NCBI GenBank assembly: GCA_028817405.1
Contig: JAPPPS010000102.1
Span: 1 to 59,301, forward strand
Reading direction: 5' to 3'
DNA: 59,301 nucleotides
Source: Gammaproteobacteria bacterium
GTDB lineage: Bacteria > Pseudomonadota > Gammaproteobacteria > Arenicellales > Poriferihabitantaceae
The translations under genes and the position numbers were made by a program. The notes below the pieces were generated by a model. That model was given only the letters and a program-made list of their open reading frames with translations. It did not search any database and was not told where the DNA came from. Positions 20,928 through 29,777 of the stretch are shown here, one piece after another; the stretch's first letter is position 1; each line of letters opens with the position of its first letter.

Positions 20928-21842
20928 ATGCCGCAGCGCCGGTTGGCGGCTTGGGTGATGTGGGCCGCGGGCGCGTTGGCGGTCGCGGCCGCGGCGTATG
21001 CGGCGTTCGGCGTCGGGCTGTATGTCAACCAGCGGCGCATGATGTATTTCCCCACCGTTGAGACGCCGGCCGCGTTGGTTCCCGGCGCGACGGTTGAATG
21101 GTTGCCGGTTGCGGCCGGCGACACCGTCGCAGATGCCGGCGCCGGCGAATCCACGCCCGCCAGATTAAAAATCTGGCGCATCGGCGCGCCGGATGCCGCG
21201 CAAGCGGTGTTGTATTTCGGCGGCAACGCGGAGGATGTCTCATGGAATGTGCCGGCTTTCGCCGCGGCCTTCCCGGGCCGCGCCGTGTACTTGCCCAACT
21301 ACCGCGGCTACGGCGGCAGCGGCGGCGCGCCGAGCCAGGCCGCGCTGTTCGCCGATGCGCTGGCGCTGTATGACCGCGCGCGCGCCCGCCACGCAAGCGT
21401 CGCGCTCATCGGCCGCAGCCTCGGCAGCGCGGTGGCGGCGCATGTCGCGGCCGAGCGCGCCGCCGAAAAACTCGCGCTCATCACGCCGTTCGACAGCGCG
21501 CTGAATGTCGCGCGCGGCATGTTCCCGCTGTTCCCGGTGGCGTTGTTGTTGAAAGACCGATACGACACCTTGGCCCGCGTCGCCGACATCAAAGCGCCGG
21601 TGTTGGTGGTCATCGCCGGGCGCGACCGCGTCATCCCGCGCCGCCGCAGTGAAGCGCTGGCGCGCGCCTTCCCCGCGCCGCAGGTGCAAGTGCGCGAATT
21701 CCCCGCCGCCAACCACCACGACATCAGCGAGGCGGCCGGCTACGCGCCGGCGCTGGCTGGGTTTATCGGCGGCAGCGTCACCGTCGATTCCGGCGATTCC
21801 ACCGTCACCGGCGATTCCGGCGATTCCACCGTCGCCGACTGA
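20928..21842 (+). CDS. Membrane-anchored alpha/beta hydrolase
   Basis: A 304-residue protein with an N-terminal membrane helix (about residues 7-30), then an alpha/beta-hydrolase domain of the BEM46/YfhR-like group. The expected triad is visible: nucleophile serine in GRSLGS, aspartate in AGRDRVIP and histidine in NHHD near the C-terminus; YRGYGGSGG supports the fold. Substrate is unknown. The last 24 residues are a repeat (VDSGDSTVTGDSGDSTV) encoded by short DNA repeats that also overlap the 3' end of thiQ on the other strand. It follows the dehydrogenase by ten bases and is probably co-transcribed with it. Confidence 0.85.
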   Translation: MPQRRLAAWVMWAAGALAVAAAAYAAFGVGLYVNQRRMMYFPTVETPAALVPGATVEWLPVAAGDTVADAGAGESTPARLKIWRIGAPDAAQAVLYFGGNAEDVSWNVPAFAAAFPGRAVYLPNYRGYGGSGGAPSQAALFADALALYDRARARHASVALIGRSLGSAVAAHVAAERAAEKLALITPFDSALNVARGMFPLFPVALLLKDRYDTLARVADIKAPVLVVIAGRDRVIPRRRSEALARAFPAPQVQVREFPAANHHDISEAAGYAPALAGFIGGSVTVDSGDSTVTGDSGDSTVAD

Positions 21843-22507
21843 GCCCGCCGGCCGCGCACCCGAATCACCTCGGCCCGCAACGCTTCGGCGTCGGCAAGAC
21901 GGTGCGTGGCGCACAGTACAGTGGTACCGCGCTCAGCCTGCAACCCGCGGATCAACGCCAGCATGTCGGCGCGCAAGTCGTCGTCGAGACCGCTGAACGG
22001 CTCATCCAGCAGCAGCAGCGGGCGGTCGCGCGCCAAGCACCGTGCCAGCGCCACGCGCTGCCGCTGGCCGCCGGACAAACTCGGCGGTTTGCGCGCGCCG
22101 AGGCCGGTCAGCGACACCCAATCCAATGCGGCGTCGATGGCGCGCCGCCCGGCCGCATCCACGCGCAGGCCCGGGTGCAGGCCGATGGCGATGTTCTGCC
22201 ACACGGTGAGATGCGCGAACAGGTTGCCGGTTTGCAGCAGGCAGGTCAGCGGCCGGTCGGCCGGGGTTGCGCCGAGCAAACCGCGACCGGCGAAGCGCAT
22301 GTCGCCGCGCGCCGGGGTGAGAAGACCGGCGATGAGGTGGATGACGGTGGATTTGCCCGCGCCGCTCGCCCCCATCAGCGCCGCCGCGCGCCCGGCCGCG
22401 ACGCAAAAATCGGCGTGGATTTCGGCGTGGATTTCAGCGCCGGCGGCCTCGGCCGCCGCGCCGCCGCCCCGCGGATAAGCAAACCGCACCCCGTCGACTT
22501 CAAGCAT
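21740..22507 (-). CDS. thiQ: Thiamine ABC transporter ATP-binding protein
   Basis: A 255-residue ATPase that powers thiamine or thiamine-phosphate uptake. Walker A is GASGAGKST, the ABC signature is LSGGQRQRVALARCLA, Walker B is LLLLDEPFSGLD and the switch histidine is in ATHRLADA. The start at 22507 (MLEVDGVRFAYP) overlaps the thiP stop by eight bases. The last ~25 residues (SPESPVTVESPESTVTL) come from short repeats and overlap the convergent hydrolase gene by 103 bases. It is part of thiBPQ under the TPP riboswitch. Confidence 0.93.
   Translation of the reverse strand: MLEVDGVRFAYPRGGGAAAEAAGAEIHAEIHADFCVAAGRAAALMGASGAGKSTVIHLIAGLLTPARGDMRFAGRGLLGATPADRPLTCLLQTGNLFAHLTVWQNIAIGLHPGLRVDAAGRRAIDAALDWVSLTGLGARKPPSLSGGQRQRVALARCLARDRPLLLLDEPFSGLDDDLRADMLALIRGLQAERGTTVLCATHRLADAEALRAEVIRVRGRRAQSATVESPESPVTVESPESTVTLPPINPASAGA
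21776..21837. repeat. Short repeat shared by two convergent gene ends
   Basis: GATTCCGGCGATTCCACCGT occurs twice in tandem with small changes. It encodes the SGDSTV tail of the hydrolase on the plus strand and the ESPEST tail of ThiQ on the minus strand. Confidence 0.8.
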
Positions 22508-24116
22508 GCGCGAGTTCCCCGTCGCCCGCGTCGCCGCCCACCCGGCCGAGGCGCTCGATGACCCAGAAAAACCCCGCGCACACTGTACACAGTAACGCCG
22601 CGGCCACCGCCGCCTGCTCGACTCGGTACGCGCCAAGCAAACGGTAAATCAGCAGCGGCAGCGTGCTCAATTCCTCGGTGCCGAACAGCGCGATGACGCC
22701 CATGTCGCCGGCCGCCAGCGTGGTGGCGACCGCCAGCGCGTACGCCAGCGGCGCGCGCATGCCGGGCCACAAAATCCACCGCCACTTGTTCCAGCCGCGC
22801 ACGCCGAGGCCGGCGCACAACGCATCGGCGCGCCCGCGCTGCGCCTGCAGCGCCGGGGTGAGAATGCGCACCGCAAACGCCAGCGCCAGCAGCGCGTTCA
22901 AGCCGACCACTAACGCCGGCCCCAGCGACAGCGCGTCGGTGAATCTCCGAAACAACAAAAACAACCCCGCGCCCAAGGCAATCGGCGGCGCCAGCAGCGT
23001 GAGCACGCTGACCATCTCGGCGCCGAGCGCCAGGCCGCGCCACCGACTCGGCCGCGCGCGCAAGGTGACGGTCAGGTCCGCCAGCGCCAGCGCGAACAAG
23101 CACGCCAGCGCGCCGGCGCTGAGCGCGATAACCACCGTCCATTTGAGCGCGCGCCAAAACTCGGCGTCGGCCAACAACGCCCAGCCGCCCGGCGCGGCCG
23201 CGCGCGCCACCGCCGCGGCCAACGGCGACAACAAAAAAACCGCGGCCGCGGTGATGACCACGGCGTCAATGAATCGCGCGCCAAAAACACCGGCATCCGG
23301 GCGCGCCACTCCCGGCGCATCGCCGGCGCGCAGCGGAAACCGCGCGCCGCCGCCGAGGGCAAAAAACCCGGCCGCCAACGCGCCGCACAGTACCAATTGA
23401 ATCAGCGACAACGCCGCGGCCTTGGATAAATCGAAGTCGAATCGTACCGCTTGATAAACCGCGACTTCCAGCGTCGCCGATTGCGGCCCGCCGCCCAAGG
23501 TGAGCACGACCGCGAACGAGGTGAAGCAGAGGAGGAAAATCATGCCGGCCGCGCCGGGAATCAAACCGCGCAGCAGCGGCCACTCGATGCGCCGGAAAAT
23601 GTGGCGCGGGCGCATGCCGCACAGCGCCGCCTGCCGCCAGCCGGCCTGCGGCAGGGTCAGCAATTCGTTCAAGAAAATGCGCGTCGCCAGCGGCAGGTTG
23701 AAGAACACATGCGCGAACAAAATGCCGGTCAAACCGTACAGATAATCCACGCGCGCCAAACCGAGCGCGGCGCGCAAGTCATTGACCCAGCCGCTGCGGC
23801 CATGCACCGCGACCATGCCGAGCGCCGCGACCATGGACGGAATGACCAATGACACGCTGCTCAAGCGAATGAGTGCGCCGCGCCCGCGGAAGTCGCGTCG
23901 CGCCAAGGCCCGCGCCAGCGGAATCGCCAACGCGACACTCAGCAGCGTCGACAACGCCGCCTGCCACAGCGTGAAGCGGATGAGGGAAAGGGTCAGCGGG
24001 TTGGCGAGTTCCGCCAGCAACGCCGTCCATGGGTCGCGCCCGGCCGCGGCTACCAGCGCGCCGAGCGCGCCGGCCACCACCGTCAACACCACCACCGCCG
24101 CGGCTACGCCGAACAT
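22500..24116 (-). CDS. thiP: Thiamine ABC transporter permease
   Basis: A 538-residue inner-membrane permease with about twelve hydrophobic segments arranged as two homologous halves, as in ThiP. The first half has the EAA-type loop ELLTLPQAGWRQAALCGMRP; the second half has QAQRGRADALCAGLGVRGWN at the matching place. It forms the channel for thiamine delivered by ThiB. It follows thiB after a 103-base spacer rich in GCCGCCG and GCCATCAAC repeats, and overlaps thiQ. The start was taken at the first segment, and a slightly different start is possible. Confidence 0.93.
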   Translation of the reverse strand: MFGVAAAVVVLTVVAGALGALVAAAGRDPWTALLAELANPLTLSLIRFTLWQAALSTLLSVALAIPLARALARRDFRGRGALIRLSSVSLVIPSMVAALGMVAVHGRSGWVNDLRAALGLARVDYLYGLTGILFAHVFFNLPLATRIFLNELLTLPQAGWRQAALCGMRPRHIFRRIEWPLLRGLIPGAAGMIFLLCFTSFAVVLTLGGGPQSATLEVAVYQAVRFDFDLSKAAALSLIQLVLCGALAAGFFALGGGARFPLRAGDAPGVARPDAGVFGARFIDAVVITAAAVFLLSPLAAAVARAAAPGGWALLADAEFWRALKWTVVIALSAGALACLFALALADLTVTLRARPSRWRGLALGAEMVSVLTLLAPPIALGAGLFLLFRRFTDALSLGPALVVGLNALLALAFAVRILTPALQAQRGRADALCAGLGVRGWNKWRWILWPGMRAPLAYALAVATTLAAGDMGVIALFGTEELSTLPLLIYRLLGAYRVEQAAVAAALLCTVCAGFFWVIERLGRVGGDAGDGELAHA

Positions 24117-24219
24117 CGCGCGCGCCGGTCGGTTGATGTCGATGCCGTCGCCGCGGCTGCTTTCGCCGCCGCTCGCCGCGCCATCAACGCCACCCGCGCC
24201 ATCAACACAACCAAGGCCA

Positions 24220-25257
24220 TTAACGACTCAGCGCGCGGCTGAATTCCTCCACCCACGCCGCCTTGTTCTCGGCCACGAGATGCGGGTCGAGTTGCAGGCG
24301 CGCGGCCGGCTGCACCAACTCGGCGTACGCCGCGGGCAAACCGCCGGGCAAATCCACCACCGGATACATCCACTGACTCTCCGGAATCACCGACTGAAAC
24401 GCGCGCGAGACGATGAAATGCATAAACCGTTGCGCCAACACCGGCTGGCGCGCGCTTGCCAACTGCGCCGCGACTTCGATTTGCATCGCGTGGCCCTCGG
24501 CGAACGCCGCGGCGCGGTATTTGTGCTCGCCGTCGACCGCGATGTGATACGCCGGCGAGGTGGTGTAACTCAGCACCATGTCGGCCTCGCCGTCGAGGAA
24601 CAAACCATACGCCTCGGACCAACCGCGGGTGACGGTGACGATGTTGTCGGCCAATTGCCGCCACGCATCGAACGCGTCGTCGCCATAAACCGCCTTGACC
24701 CACAGCAGCAGACCCAGCCCCGGCGTGGAACTGCGCGGGTCTTGAATCAGGATTTTTAACCCATCGCCGGCGGTCACCAACTCATGCAAACTGGCCGGCG
24801 GGCGCGGCAACTTTTCGCGGTCATAAATGAACGCGAAGTAGCCGTAGTCGAACGGCAGGAACACCGGGTCGTCCCACGCGAACGGCGCATCGAGGCGTGA
24901 CAAATCGACATGATGCGCCGCCAGCAAGCCGGTTTTTTTCGCCTCCACCATGAGGTTGTTGTCGAGGCCGAGCACGATGTCGGCGCGCGTCGCCGCGCCC
25001 TCCAACTGCACCCGGCTCAAGATGCCGGTGGAACTGTCGGCCGCGACATAATTCAAAACGCAATCGCACTGCGCTTCAAACGCGGCCTTAATTTTCGGCC
25101 CCGGCCCCCACTTCGATTCGAACGAATCGTAGGTGTAGATGTTGAGCGCCGGCGGCGCGGCGTGGACCGCGCCGGCGGCCGTGGCGAGCGTGGCGGCCGC
25201 GATGGCCGCGACGACCGCGACCGTGGACAACAAAAACGACGGCAAGAACTTGCGCAT
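24220..25257 (-). CDS. thiB: Thiamine-binding periplasmic protein
   Basis: A 345-residue solute-binding protein. A signal peptide (about residues 1-33, LSTVAVVAAIAAATLATAAGAVHAA) precedes the mature domain beginning LNIYTYDSFESKWGPGPKIK, typical of ThiB/TbpA. Further family phrases are DIVLGLDNNL, PFDYGYFAFIYD and QDPRSSTPGLGLLLW. It captures thiamine and its phosphates for ThiPQ. The start at 25257 has GGGGGGAG seven bases upstream, and that element can be masked by a hairpin downstream of the TPP aptamer. Confidence 0.95.
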   Translation of the reverse strand: MRKFLPSFLLSTVAVVAAIAAATLATAAGAVHAAPPALNIYTYDSFESKWGPGPKIKAAFEAQCDCVLNYVAADSSTGILSRVQLEGAATRADIVLGLDNNLMVEAKKTGLLAAHHVDLSRLDAPFAWDDPVFLPFDYGYFAFIYDREKLPRPPASLHELVTAGDGLKILIQDPRSSTPGLGLLLWVKAVYGDDAFDAWRQLADNIVTVTRGWSEAYGLFLDGEADMVLSYTTSPAYHIAVDGEHKYRAAAFAEGHAMQIEVAAQLASARQPVLAQRFMHFIVSRAFQSVIPESQWMYPVVDLPGGLPAAYAELVQPAARLQLDPHLVAENKAAWVEEFSRALSR

Positions 25258-25263
25258 GATTCA

Positions 25264-25293
25264 CTCCCCCCTTGCGGGAACGGCGGCGGGGAG
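25264..25293 (-). promoter_or_regulatory. Hairpin masking the thiB ribosome-binding site
   Basis: On the minus strand CTCCCC (25293-25288) can pair with GGGGAG (25269-25264), covering the thiB Shine-Dalgarno element. It lies between the TPP aptamer and the start codon, so it is the likely expression platform, acting on translation. Pairing alternatives were not computed. Confidence 0.6.
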
Positions 25294-25324
25294 CGAGTCG
25301 CGGGTCGGCGGTCCGGCCCGTGGT

Positions 25325-25416
25325 CCCAATCCCTCCGCCAGCATGACCTGGTTCAGGTTCGACGGGTCGGCCGGCGCAATCCATAACCGCCGGCGCTCTC
25401 AGCACGTGCGCCCCGT
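25325..25416 (-). ncRNA. TPP riboswitch (THI element)
   Basis: On the minus strand the conserved blocks appear in order: GGGGCGCACGTGCTGAGAG, a variable arm, then ACCCGTCGAACCTGAACC, GGTCATGCTGGCGGAGGGA. These are the thiamine pyrophosphate-binding aptamer landmarks (CTGAGA, and GAACCTGA to GCGGAGGGA). It precedes thiB by about 70 bases and should repress thiBPQ when TPP is abundant. Confidence 0.95.
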
Positions 25417-25443
25417 TGAGACTCGTTGCAAAGCAACCCCGCC

Positions 25444-25449
25444 ATTATA
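25444..25449 (-). promoter_or_regulatory. -10 element of the thiBPQ promoter
   Basis: A perfect TATAAT on the minus strand, 28 bases upstream of the riboswitch core. No clear -35 is seen at 16-18 bases spacing. Confidence 0.6.
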
Positions 25450-25494
25450 CCCCGCCCCCGGCAAAAGCAACCCAAACCGCGGCCGGGGTTGGGT

Positions 25495-25500
25495 TATATT
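25495..25500 (+). promoter_or_regulatory. -10-like element just before pgeF
   Basis: TATATT lies six bases upstream of the pgeF ATG at 25507, and no Shine-Dalgarno sequence intervenes. If used, the transcript would begin at or very near the ATG and be leaderless. Confidence 0.4.
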
Positions 25501-25506
25501 GTGGGT

Positions 25507-26363
25507 ATGTCCGTGCCGCGAGTTTTTTGTGTTGGCAGCGCGTTGTTGAGCGCGGTGGAGGGGGTTGAGCATGGGTTTTTTGGGCGGCCGGGCGGGGGGT
25601 TTGGGGGGTTGGAATGCCGGCGGGAATGTCGGCGGGGCCGGTTTTTGTTTGCCGGCAGGCGCATGGTTGTCGGGTGCGGCGGGTTGAGGCCGGCGCTGAT
25701 GCGAGCGCGGTGTTTGCCGGGGATGCGCAAGTTACGCGCGCGGCCGGCGTTGCCCTTGGGGTGCTGAGCGCGGATTGCGCGCCGCTGTTGTTTGCCGACC
25801 CGGTGGCGCGCGTTGTCGGCGCGGCGCATGCCGGGTGGCGCGGCGCGCTGGCCGGGGTGACCGATGCGGTGGTGGCGGAGATGGCGCGGTTGGGCGCGCG
25901 GCCGGAGCGGATGGTTTGCGCGGTGGGGCCGGCGATTCAAGTCGATTCATACCCGGTCGGCGCGGACTGGGCAAGGCGGTTTCGCGCCGCCTCGCCGGTG
26001 GCGTGCGCGGATTGTTTTCGGGGCGACGGCGACTCCGGCGACGGTGATTCCAGCGGTGGCGGCGACCGTCACAGTCACAGTGACAGTGGCGACGGCCGCG
26101 GCAATGATGGCGACGGTGGCCGCGACGGTTCCGGCGGCCGCAGTGACGACGGCGACTGTTCCGGCAACGGTTCCGGCGACCCCAACCCCATCCATTTCGA
26201 CCTGCCAAATTATTTGCGCCGGCGGCTGGCGCGCGCCGGCGTGGGCGCGGTGGAGAAGTTGGCGCACGACACTTTCGCCGATGCGCGGTTTTTCAGCCAC
26301 CGCCGCAGTCAGGCGCGCGGCGGAACTTGCGGCCGCCAACTCAGCGTCATCATGCTGCGCTGA
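25507..26363 (+). pseudogene. pgeF: PgeF/YfiH-type multicopper-fold enzyme, apparently frameshifted
   Basis: The YfiH family removes wrongly incorporated amino acids from peptidoglycan precursors and was formerly called laccase-domain protein. The N-terminal signature VEHGFFGRPGG reads in the frame of 25507. The rest, from VFVCRQAHG through LSADCAPLL and AHAGWRG, reads in another frame from about 25610. The switch falls in a G-rich stretch at about 25590-25612, and the linking region is shorter than in the family. The metal/catalytic residues (His in QAHG, Cys in ADC, His in AHAG) are kept. A Gly-Asp-Ser repeat (26022-26189) is inserted before the last domain segment. Either a true frameshift or an assembly error. 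Confidence 0.75.
26022..26189 (+). repeat. GD/GS-coding repeat insert inside pgeF
   Basis: About 56 residues of Gly, Asp and Ser are encoded by degenerate GGCGACGGT/GACTCCGG units, between VACADCF and PIHFDLPNYL. The family runs from one to the other without such a segment. Confidence 0.85.
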
Positions 26364-26373
26364 GCGGCGGCGG

Positions 26374-26480
26374 AGGGAATTGGAATCGCCGCGGCGCGGG
26401 GAATTGGAATCGCGGGCCGGCAAGCGGTTAAATGCGGCGGGGAATTGGAATCGCGGCCGGAAAGCGGTTAAACTCCGCCG
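26374..26480 (+). repeat. Imperfect repeats upstream of bamA
   Basis: GGAATTGGAATCGC occurs three times (about 26376, 26400 and 26440). The last two copies belong to a unit of about 40 bases that also includes AAGCGGTTAAA. They fill the gap between pgeF and bamA. Confidence 0.8.
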
Positions 26481-26497
26481 CCGCAAGGAACAATAAA

Positions 26498-28975
26498 TTG
26501 ACCGCCCACGCCATGACCGAACATGCGCCGGCCGCTCGCCCGCGGCCGAATCCGCGCGCGCCCATCGCGCGACCGTCCGCGCGGCTGAAAAACACCGTGC
26601 TGGCGCTGGCGTTGCTCGCGACCCAAGCCGCGTTTGCCATCACGCCGTTCATCATCACCGACATCCGCGTCGAGGGCTTGGAGCGCCTCGAGGCCGGCAC
26701 CGTGTTCAACTACCTGCCGCTGAAAGTCGGCGACGAGTTGGACGACGAAGAAGCGCGGCTCGGCATCAAGGAGTTGTTCGCCACCGGCTTCTTCAAGGAA
26801 GTCGAGTTGGAGCAGGACGGCACGGTGTTGGTGGTGAAAGTGGTCGAGCGCCCGTCCATCTCGGAGATTAAAATCACCGGCAACCGCACGCTGCAGACCG
26901 AAGTTTTAACCCGCGGCATGGAAGAGGCCGGCTTGGTGGAAGGGCGCATCTTCAACGCCGCCAGCCTGGACCGCGTCAAGCAGGAAATCGCCAACACTTA
27001 TTTGTCCGCGGGCCGCTACTCGGCCACGGTCGAATCGACGGTCGAAGAGTTGGAGCGCAACCGCGTCGCCATCACCCTGGACATCGACGAAGGGCGCGTG
27101 GCGACGATTAAAAAAATCAACATCATCGGCGCCAACGCGGTCGCGCAGGAGACCTTGATTAAAGAGATGTCGCTGCGCGACAAACGCGGCCTCAATCCGT
27201 TCTCGCGCCGCAACCAATACTCCAAGCAAAAGTTGGAAGCCGACATCGAGACCATCCGCAGTTATTACCTGGACCGCGGCTTCCACGACTTCGAAATCGT
27301 CTCGCGCAGCGTGGAAATCAGCCCCAACAAACAAAACATCTTCATCAGCATCAGCATCGACGAAGGCGCGCAGTATGTTTTCGGCGACACCGTGTTTGAA
27401 GTCGCGGACAGCGCGGAAGGCGAATACGATGTCGCGGGGCTGCGGCGGCGCGTGGCGATTCAACGCGGCGCGCCGTTCTCGCGCAAGTTGGTGAACGAGA
27501 GCCGCGCCGCCGTCGCCGAGCATTTCGCCGACGCCGGCTACGCGTTCGTGGAAGTGCGCCCGATTTACGACACCGACCGCGACAACGGCATCGTCACCAC
27601 CGTGTTCGCCATCGAGCCCAAGCAGCGCGTGTATGTCCGCCGCATCAACATCACCGGCAATGTCAACACCCGCGACCAAGTCATCCGCCGCGAGTTGCGG
27701 CAGTTCGAGGGCGGGTGGTATTCGGCGGCGGCGATTAAACGCTCCAGACAACGCTTAATTAACTTGGGTTACTTCAACGATGTGACCATCGAGACGCCGC
27801 CGGTGCCGGGCGTCTCCGACCAAGTCGACCTGCATGTTGCGGTGAGCGAAACCAGCACCGGCTCGGTTGCATTTTCAGTCGGCTACTCGGACGCCGACGG
27901 CACCATCTTCGGCGTCGAGTATGCGCAGCGCAACTTGCTCGGCACCGGGCGCGAACTGCGGGTCAAGTTGGACACCAAGAAAGACGCCGACTCCGCGGAA
28001 ATCGCATATGTCAATCCGTATCACACACCGGACGGCGTCAGCAGGGAATTGATTTTGACCAGTCAGGAAATCGATACCAGCAAATCCAAAACCACGGAGT
28101 ATGAAGTCGATGCCGCCGGCGGCGGGGTGAGATACAAAATCCCCATCGCCGAAACCAACCACCTCAGTTTAGGTTTTGAATTGGAAAACCTTACACTGAA
28201 GAGCACAGCCAAAACCCCGGAAGAAATCCAGTTGGTCATCGATGAACGCCCGGATGGCTACAACCTGGTGACCTCGGCCGGCGTCTCCAGATATACGCTC
28301 GACCATCCGGCTTTCCCCACCCGCGGCTTGAGTCGCTCGGTGTCGCTGGAAGTGGCGGCGCCGGGCAGCGAATACGAATACTACAAACTCAGTCTCCACA
28401 ACGCCGTTTACTTGCCGTTGTCCGAGCGTTTCACCGCCAAGGCTTCATTGGATTTGGGTTTCGGCGGCGGCTACGGCGATTCCAACGAGGAGTTGACGCG
28501 CACGACCACGACCGGCACCGGCGACGACGCGGTCACGACCACCACCACCTACCGCGACGGCCTGCCGTTCTTCAAACACTACTTCGCCGGCGGCACCAAC
28601 TCGGTGCGCGGCTACGACAGTCGTTCGCTCGGCCCGCTCGACACCAGCACCGACCGTAACCCGATTGGCGGCGACAAGCGTTTACTCTTGGGCGCGGAAC
28701 TGCTGTTCCCGCCGTTCGGCGGCGAGGGCGGCAACGACAAAAGATTCGGCTTGTTTCTCGACGGCGGCATGGTATTCGGCCAGGGCAAAACCCGGGACAA
28801 CAAGGATTTTCCCGAATCCATCGACCTCGCCGAACTGCGCTACTCGGCCGGCCTCCAGTTCTACTGGGTTTCGCCGATTGGCCCATTTTGCCTGAGTTAC
28901 GCCGAGCCGCTGAACGACAAAAGCGGCGACAAAACCGACAGTTTCCAAATCACCGTCGGGTCTGTTTGTCAGTGA
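26498..28975 (+). CDS. bamA: Outer-membrane protein assembly factor BamA
   Basis: An 825-residue Omp85 protein that inserts beta-barrel proteins in the outer membrane. After a signal peptide (NTVLALALLATQAAFA) come five POTRA domains (first: FIITDIRVEGLERLEAGTVF), then a 16-stranded barrel from about residue 450 with the conserved lid motif VRGY in GGTNSVRGYDSRSLGP. A TTG at 26498 is preferred as start because AAGGAA lies seven bases upstream; the ATG at 26513 is too far from it. The protein ends in ITVGSVCQ rather than an aromatic residue, which is unusual for an outer-membrane barrel. In related genomes skp follows at once; here a 12.8-kb island intervenes. Confidence 0.95.
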   Translation: MTAHAMTEHAPAARPRPNPRAPIARPSARLKNTVLALALLATQAAFAITPFIITDIRVEGLERLEAGTVFNYLPLKVGDELDDEEARLGIKELFATGFFKEVELEQDGTVLVVKVVERPSISEIKITGNRTLQTEVLTRGMEEAGLVEGRIFNAASLDRVKQEIANTYLSAGRYSATVESTVEELERNRVAITLDIDEGRVATIKKINIIGANAVAQETLIKEMSLRDKRGLNPFSRRNQYSKQKLEADIETIRSYYLDRGFHDFEIVSRSVEISPNKQNIFISISIDEGAQYVFGDTVFEVADSAEGEYDVAGLRRRVAIQRGAPFSRKLVNESRAAVAEHFADAGYAFVEVRPIYDTDRDNGIVTTVFAIEPKQRVYVRRINITGNVNTRDQVIRRELRQFEGGWYSAAAIKRSRQRLINLGYFNDVTIETPPVPGVSDQVDLHVAVSETSTGSVAFSVGYSDADGTIFGVEYAQRNLLGTGRELRVKLDTKKDADSAEIAYVNPYHTPDGVSRELILTSQEIDTSKSKTTEYEVDAAGGGVRYKIPIAETNHLSLGFELENLTLKSTAKTPEEIQLVIDERPDGYNLVTSAGVSRYTLDHPAFPTRGLSRSVSLEVAAPGSEYEYYKLSLHNAVYLPLSERFTAKASLDLGFGGGYGDSNEELTRTTTTGTGDDAVTTTTTYRDGLPFFKHYFAGGTNSVRGYDSRSLGPLDTSTDRNPIGGDKRLLLGAELLFPPFGGEGGNDKRFGLFLDGGMVFGQGKTRDNKDFPESIDLAELRYSAGLQFYWVSPIGPFCLSYAEPLNDKSGDKTDSFQITVGSVCQ

Positions 28976-29027
28976 GTGCGCCAGACTCTAAATGCGTTGG
29001 CCGCCCACGCGAATAACGCCACGGTCT

Positions 29028-29777
29028 TTACTCCCGCAGAGTGGAGCGCGACATGCACGCCGGGCAATGGCACTGCTCATCGCGCGGTTTGTAGTGCACC
29101 AAGCCGTGAATCACGCCGCCTTCCGAATCGAAACGCGAAACGATGCGTTTAAAATAGGCGTTATCATCCAGTTCATAATGTCGCCAAGTGGCCCATGCCA
29201 CAAGATCCGCGAGTTGAACGATGCGCGACATTCTGGAATCGACGAACAACGGCACTTCGGCGAGGTTGCGGAGTTTTCCCCAGCGCGTTCCGCTCTCGCG
29301 GAATCCCTGCGCGAGATTCTGCAGTGTGTTCTCGTAGTGGGATTTATCCATGACAACCAAGCCTCGTTGATTTTCATCCGCTCTCGTTCTTCTCAGTTTT
29401 AAGTCAAAGCGGTTGCAGATTTGTTCAAAAGCGTATTCCACCGGGTCGTGAGGGGCGATGGCATGTTTATGTACGGCAACGGCGAACAAGCGGGCACTCT
29501 TGCGCTTGTCGGAGAGAATATCAAGCGCACTTTTAATGATTTCAAGACGGCGACTTCGCCGCGCCGCTTTCCATGGCCGGGTTTTTCCGCTCGCCATCTC
29601 GGAAGCATGCAATTCGGCATTTTCCGAATCCTCCAAGCCAAGGTCGCGGACAAACTCATCGACTTCTTTAATGATGTGGTATATCTGTCGCTCAAACACG
29701 GCGACACCAGCAAGAACGAAATAAGTATCGTTGGGGTTTTTGACGGTTCCGGCACCGTCAATGTAGAGTAAATGCAT
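29028..29777 (-). CDS. DUF3800 domain protein
   Basis: A 249-residue protein. The N-terminus LLYIDGAG corresponds to the YIDESG start of the DUF3800 family, with Glu-Ser replaced by Gly-Ala. The middle strand VVMDKS and the C-terminal SRIVQLADLVAWATWRH match the family, which is thought to have an RNase H-like fold and is common in mobile and defence regions. The C-terminus has a Cys pair (CHCPAC) with a nearby His that could bind zinc. Biochemical function is unknown. It is divergent to the GmrSD-like gene. It is the first gene of the island after bamA. Confidence 0.8.
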   Translation of the reverse strand: MHLLYIDGAGTVKNPNDTYFVLAGVAVFERQIYHIIKEVDEFVRDLGLEDSENAELHASEMASGKTRPWKAARRSRRLEIIKSALDILSDKRKSARLFAVAVHKHAIAPHDPVEYAFEQICNRFDLKLRRTRADENQRGLVVMDKSHYENTLQNLAQGFRESGTRWGKLRNLAEVPLFVDSRMSRIVQLADLVAWATWRHYELDDNAYFKRIVSRFDSEGGVIHGLVHYKPRDEQCHCPACMSRSTLRE

